A stretch of 6,045 nt of DNA, taken from contig JAESSU010000362.1 in NCBI GenBank assembly GCA_016763955.1, positions 1-6,045 on the forward strand, written 5' to 3'. The DNA comes from Phycisphaeraceae bacterium. GTDB taxonomy: Bacteria > Planctomycetota > Phycisphaerae > Phycisphaerales > Phycisphaeraceae. Below are positions 5,645 through 6,045 of this stretch, piece by piece; position 1 is the first letter of the stretch, and each line of letters starts with the position of its first letter. A program made the position numbers and the translations under genes. Under the pieces are notes generated by a model, which saw nothing but the letters and a program-made list of their open reading frames with translations, did not search any database and was not told the DNA's origin.

Positions 5645-5667
5645 CTATTCACGGGAATTGTGAATAG
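5645..5667. repeat. 8-bp hairpin overlapping a candidate promoter
   Basis: CTATTCAC (5645-5652) pairs with GTGAATAG (5660-5667) across the loop GGGAATT. The right arm overlaps the TTGTGA -35 candidate at 5658, so it may be an operator rather than an RNA hairpin. Confidence 0.4.
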
Positions 5668-5685
5668 ACGCTCATAACCAATAAT
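5658..5685 (+). promoter_or_regulatory. Candidate promoter for the prepilin-like gene
   Basis: TTGTGA (5658-5663; 4 of 6) is followed after 16 nt by AATAAT (5680-5685; 5 of 6). If used, the leader to the start codon would be about 270 nt and include the palindrome at 5750 and the stem-loop at 5862. Assigned by eye only. Confidence 0.3.
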
Positions 5686-5749
5686 TAGAGACGAAGAAAT
5701 AAGCCCGCTACTACAGCGTGGGAGAGAGAATTATTAAAAGCAAAGACCA

Positions 5750-5777
5750 AGCGTTATATAACGCTGTAATAGCGTTA
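5750..5777. promoter_or_regulatory. Perfect 16-bp palindrome plus a third half-site
   Basis: AGCGTTATATAACGCT (5750-5765) is a perfect palindrome. After GTAAT comes AGCGTTA (5771-5777), which forms a second inverted repeat with TAACGCT (5759-5765). Three regularly spaced AGCGTTA half-sites look like an operator for a dimeric regulator, possibly the neighbouring LuxR-type protein. The palindrome centre lies about 200 nt before the prepilin-like start. Confidence 0.5.
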
Positions 5778-5861
5778 CCCCCTGATGCTGCCAGTTCACT
5801 GTGTGGCATCTATACCCGCATCCGTGATACCCGCTCAAAACTTACTCACAAAGCAATCCTA

Positions 5862-5902
5862 CGAGCCTTGCCATTTTACGCACTTCATACCGGCAAGGTT
5901 CG
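5862..5902 (+). repeat. 11-bp stem-loop in the leader of the prepilin-like gene
   Basis: CGAGCCTTGCC (5862-5872) pairs with GGCAAGGTTCG (5892-5902) with one G-U pair and a 19-nt loop. The T-rich tract begins only about 24 nt further on, so it is not a classic intrinsic terminator, but attenuation or leader stabilisation is possible. Confidence 0.45.
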
Positions 5903-5945
5903 ATTGAATTGGTGTTCTATTCCTATTCTTTTTTTCCCTTACTTG

Positions 5946-5952
5946 AAGGAGG
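5946..5952 (+). promoter_or_regulatory. Strong Shine-Dalgarno of the prepilin-like gene
   Basis: AAGGAGG lies 7 nt before the ATG at 5960. It fixes the start of the partial gene and is much stronger than the sites of most other genes in the window. Confidence 0.85.
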
Positions 5953-5959
5953 TTCAATT

Positions 5960-6045
5960 ATGAACTCCAGCCTCAAACTCCGGGCGTTTACGCTCATCGA
6001 ACTGTTAGTGGTGATTTCGATCATCGCATTACTCATCGGCATCCT
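5960..6045 (+). CDS. Prepilin-type N-terminal methylation domain protein, 5' part only
   Basis: The 28 visible residues begin MNSSLKLRAFTLIELL and continue as a hydrophobic helix (VVISIIALLIGI), the class III signal of type IV pilins and type II secretion pseudopilins. Prepilin peptidase should cut before F10 and methylate it; E14 is the conserved Glu5 of the mature form. The residue before the cut is Ala rather than the usual Gly, which is tolerated in many planctomycete members. The protein should be held in the inner membrane by this helix and assembled or displayed outward. In planctomycetes such starts head large paralogous families (DUF1559/DUF1080-like or pseudopilin proteins); which one applies cannot be told because the rest lies beyond the window. 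Confidence 0.92.
   Translation, partial: MNSSLKLRAFTLIELLVVISIIALLIGI

Larger units (their letters stand above)
5399..5959. other. Long structured non-coding region between the LuxR-type and prepilin-like genes
   Basis: About 560 nt without a convincing gene. Going from left to right it holds: GATTC/GAATC inverted repeats (5405-5448), nested inverted repeats that form a three-way junction (5476-5603), swapped copies of TGTAACA and GGGTAT (5482-5500 and 5627-5638), a hairpin CTATTCAC/GTGAATAG (5645-5667) overlapping a candidate promoter, a palindromic triple half-site (5750-5777), an 11-bp stem-loop (5862-5902), a T-rich tract (about 5926-5940) and a strong Shine-Dalgarno (5946-5952). Two short open frames (5452-5652 minus, 5718-5963 plus) start with GTG, have no Shine-Dalgarno and look non-natural. 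Confidence 0.6.

Noticed and set aside
5452..5652. Minus-strand 66-codon open frame
   Set aside because: GTG start inside a hairpin, no Shine-Dalgarno, spans the nested inverted repeats, and no recognisable domain.
5718..5963. Plus-strand 81-codon open frame overlapping the prepilin-like start by ATGA
   Set aside because: GTG start with no Shine-Dalgarno, amino-acid order not protein-like, and it runs through the palindrome and stem-loop. The ATGA overlap looks accidental because the prepilin-like gene has its own strong Shine-Dalgarno.
1..6045. CRISPR array, integrase, phage or defence-system genes
   Set aside because: No repeat-spacer pattern, recombinase, nuclease-helicase pair or toxin-antitoxin pair is visible; the beta-CASP protein is a housekeeping-type RNase family member.

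Overview
The window reads as chromosomal sequence from a planctomycete, most likely of class Phycisphaerae. This is an inference from gene types: an excisionase-like helix-turn-helix fused in front of a response-regulator receiver domain, a LuxR-type regulator with a PHTIHTYIKSIYRQF recognition helix, and a prepilin-like start (FTLIELLVVISIIALLIG) typical of the large DUF1559/pseudopilin families of that phylum. Base composition is fairly balanced, Shine-Dalgarno use is patchy, and there is no phage, plasmid or resistance gene.

Layout. (1) 35-625 (-) encodes a DNA-binding response regulator; a G-rich tandem repeat follows its stop. (2) 626-968 is a divergent intergenic region holding a long imperfect hairpin (761-851). 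(3) 969-2375 (+) encodes a metallo-beta-lactamase/beta-CASP RNase-type protein, followed after 3 nt by a small SGNH hydrolase (2379-2930); the two look co-transcribed. (4) 2931-3231 holds a -10-like box, a hairpin that can cover a perfect Shine-Dalgarno, and a small helical protein ORF whose body is one frame away from its obvious start. (5) 3266-4333 (-) encodes an M42-family metallo-aminopeptidase. (6) 4380-4528 is a striking non-coding element between the M42 gene and the LuxR-type gene: a 15-bp outer stem, a 12-position inner stem and three triloop hairpins form a cloverleaf, all flanked by a 10-bp direct repeat. (7) 4520-5398 (-) encodes the LuxR-type regulator. (8) 5399-5959 is about 560 nt of non-coding sequence with several inverted repeats, a 16-bp perfect palindrome and a strong Shine-Dalgarno. 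(9) 5960 to the window end (+) is the start of a prepilin-like protein.

How the genes may work together. The two regulators (35-625 and 4520-5398) each sit beside a divergent gene, so local control is possible but not shown. The nuclease/SGNH pair is the only clear operon. No defence system, biosynthetic cluster or CRISPR array is visible. The best candidates for something undescribed are the cloverleaf element at 4380-4528 and the other structured non-coding stretches; whether they are repeated elsewhere in the genome cannot be seen from this window.
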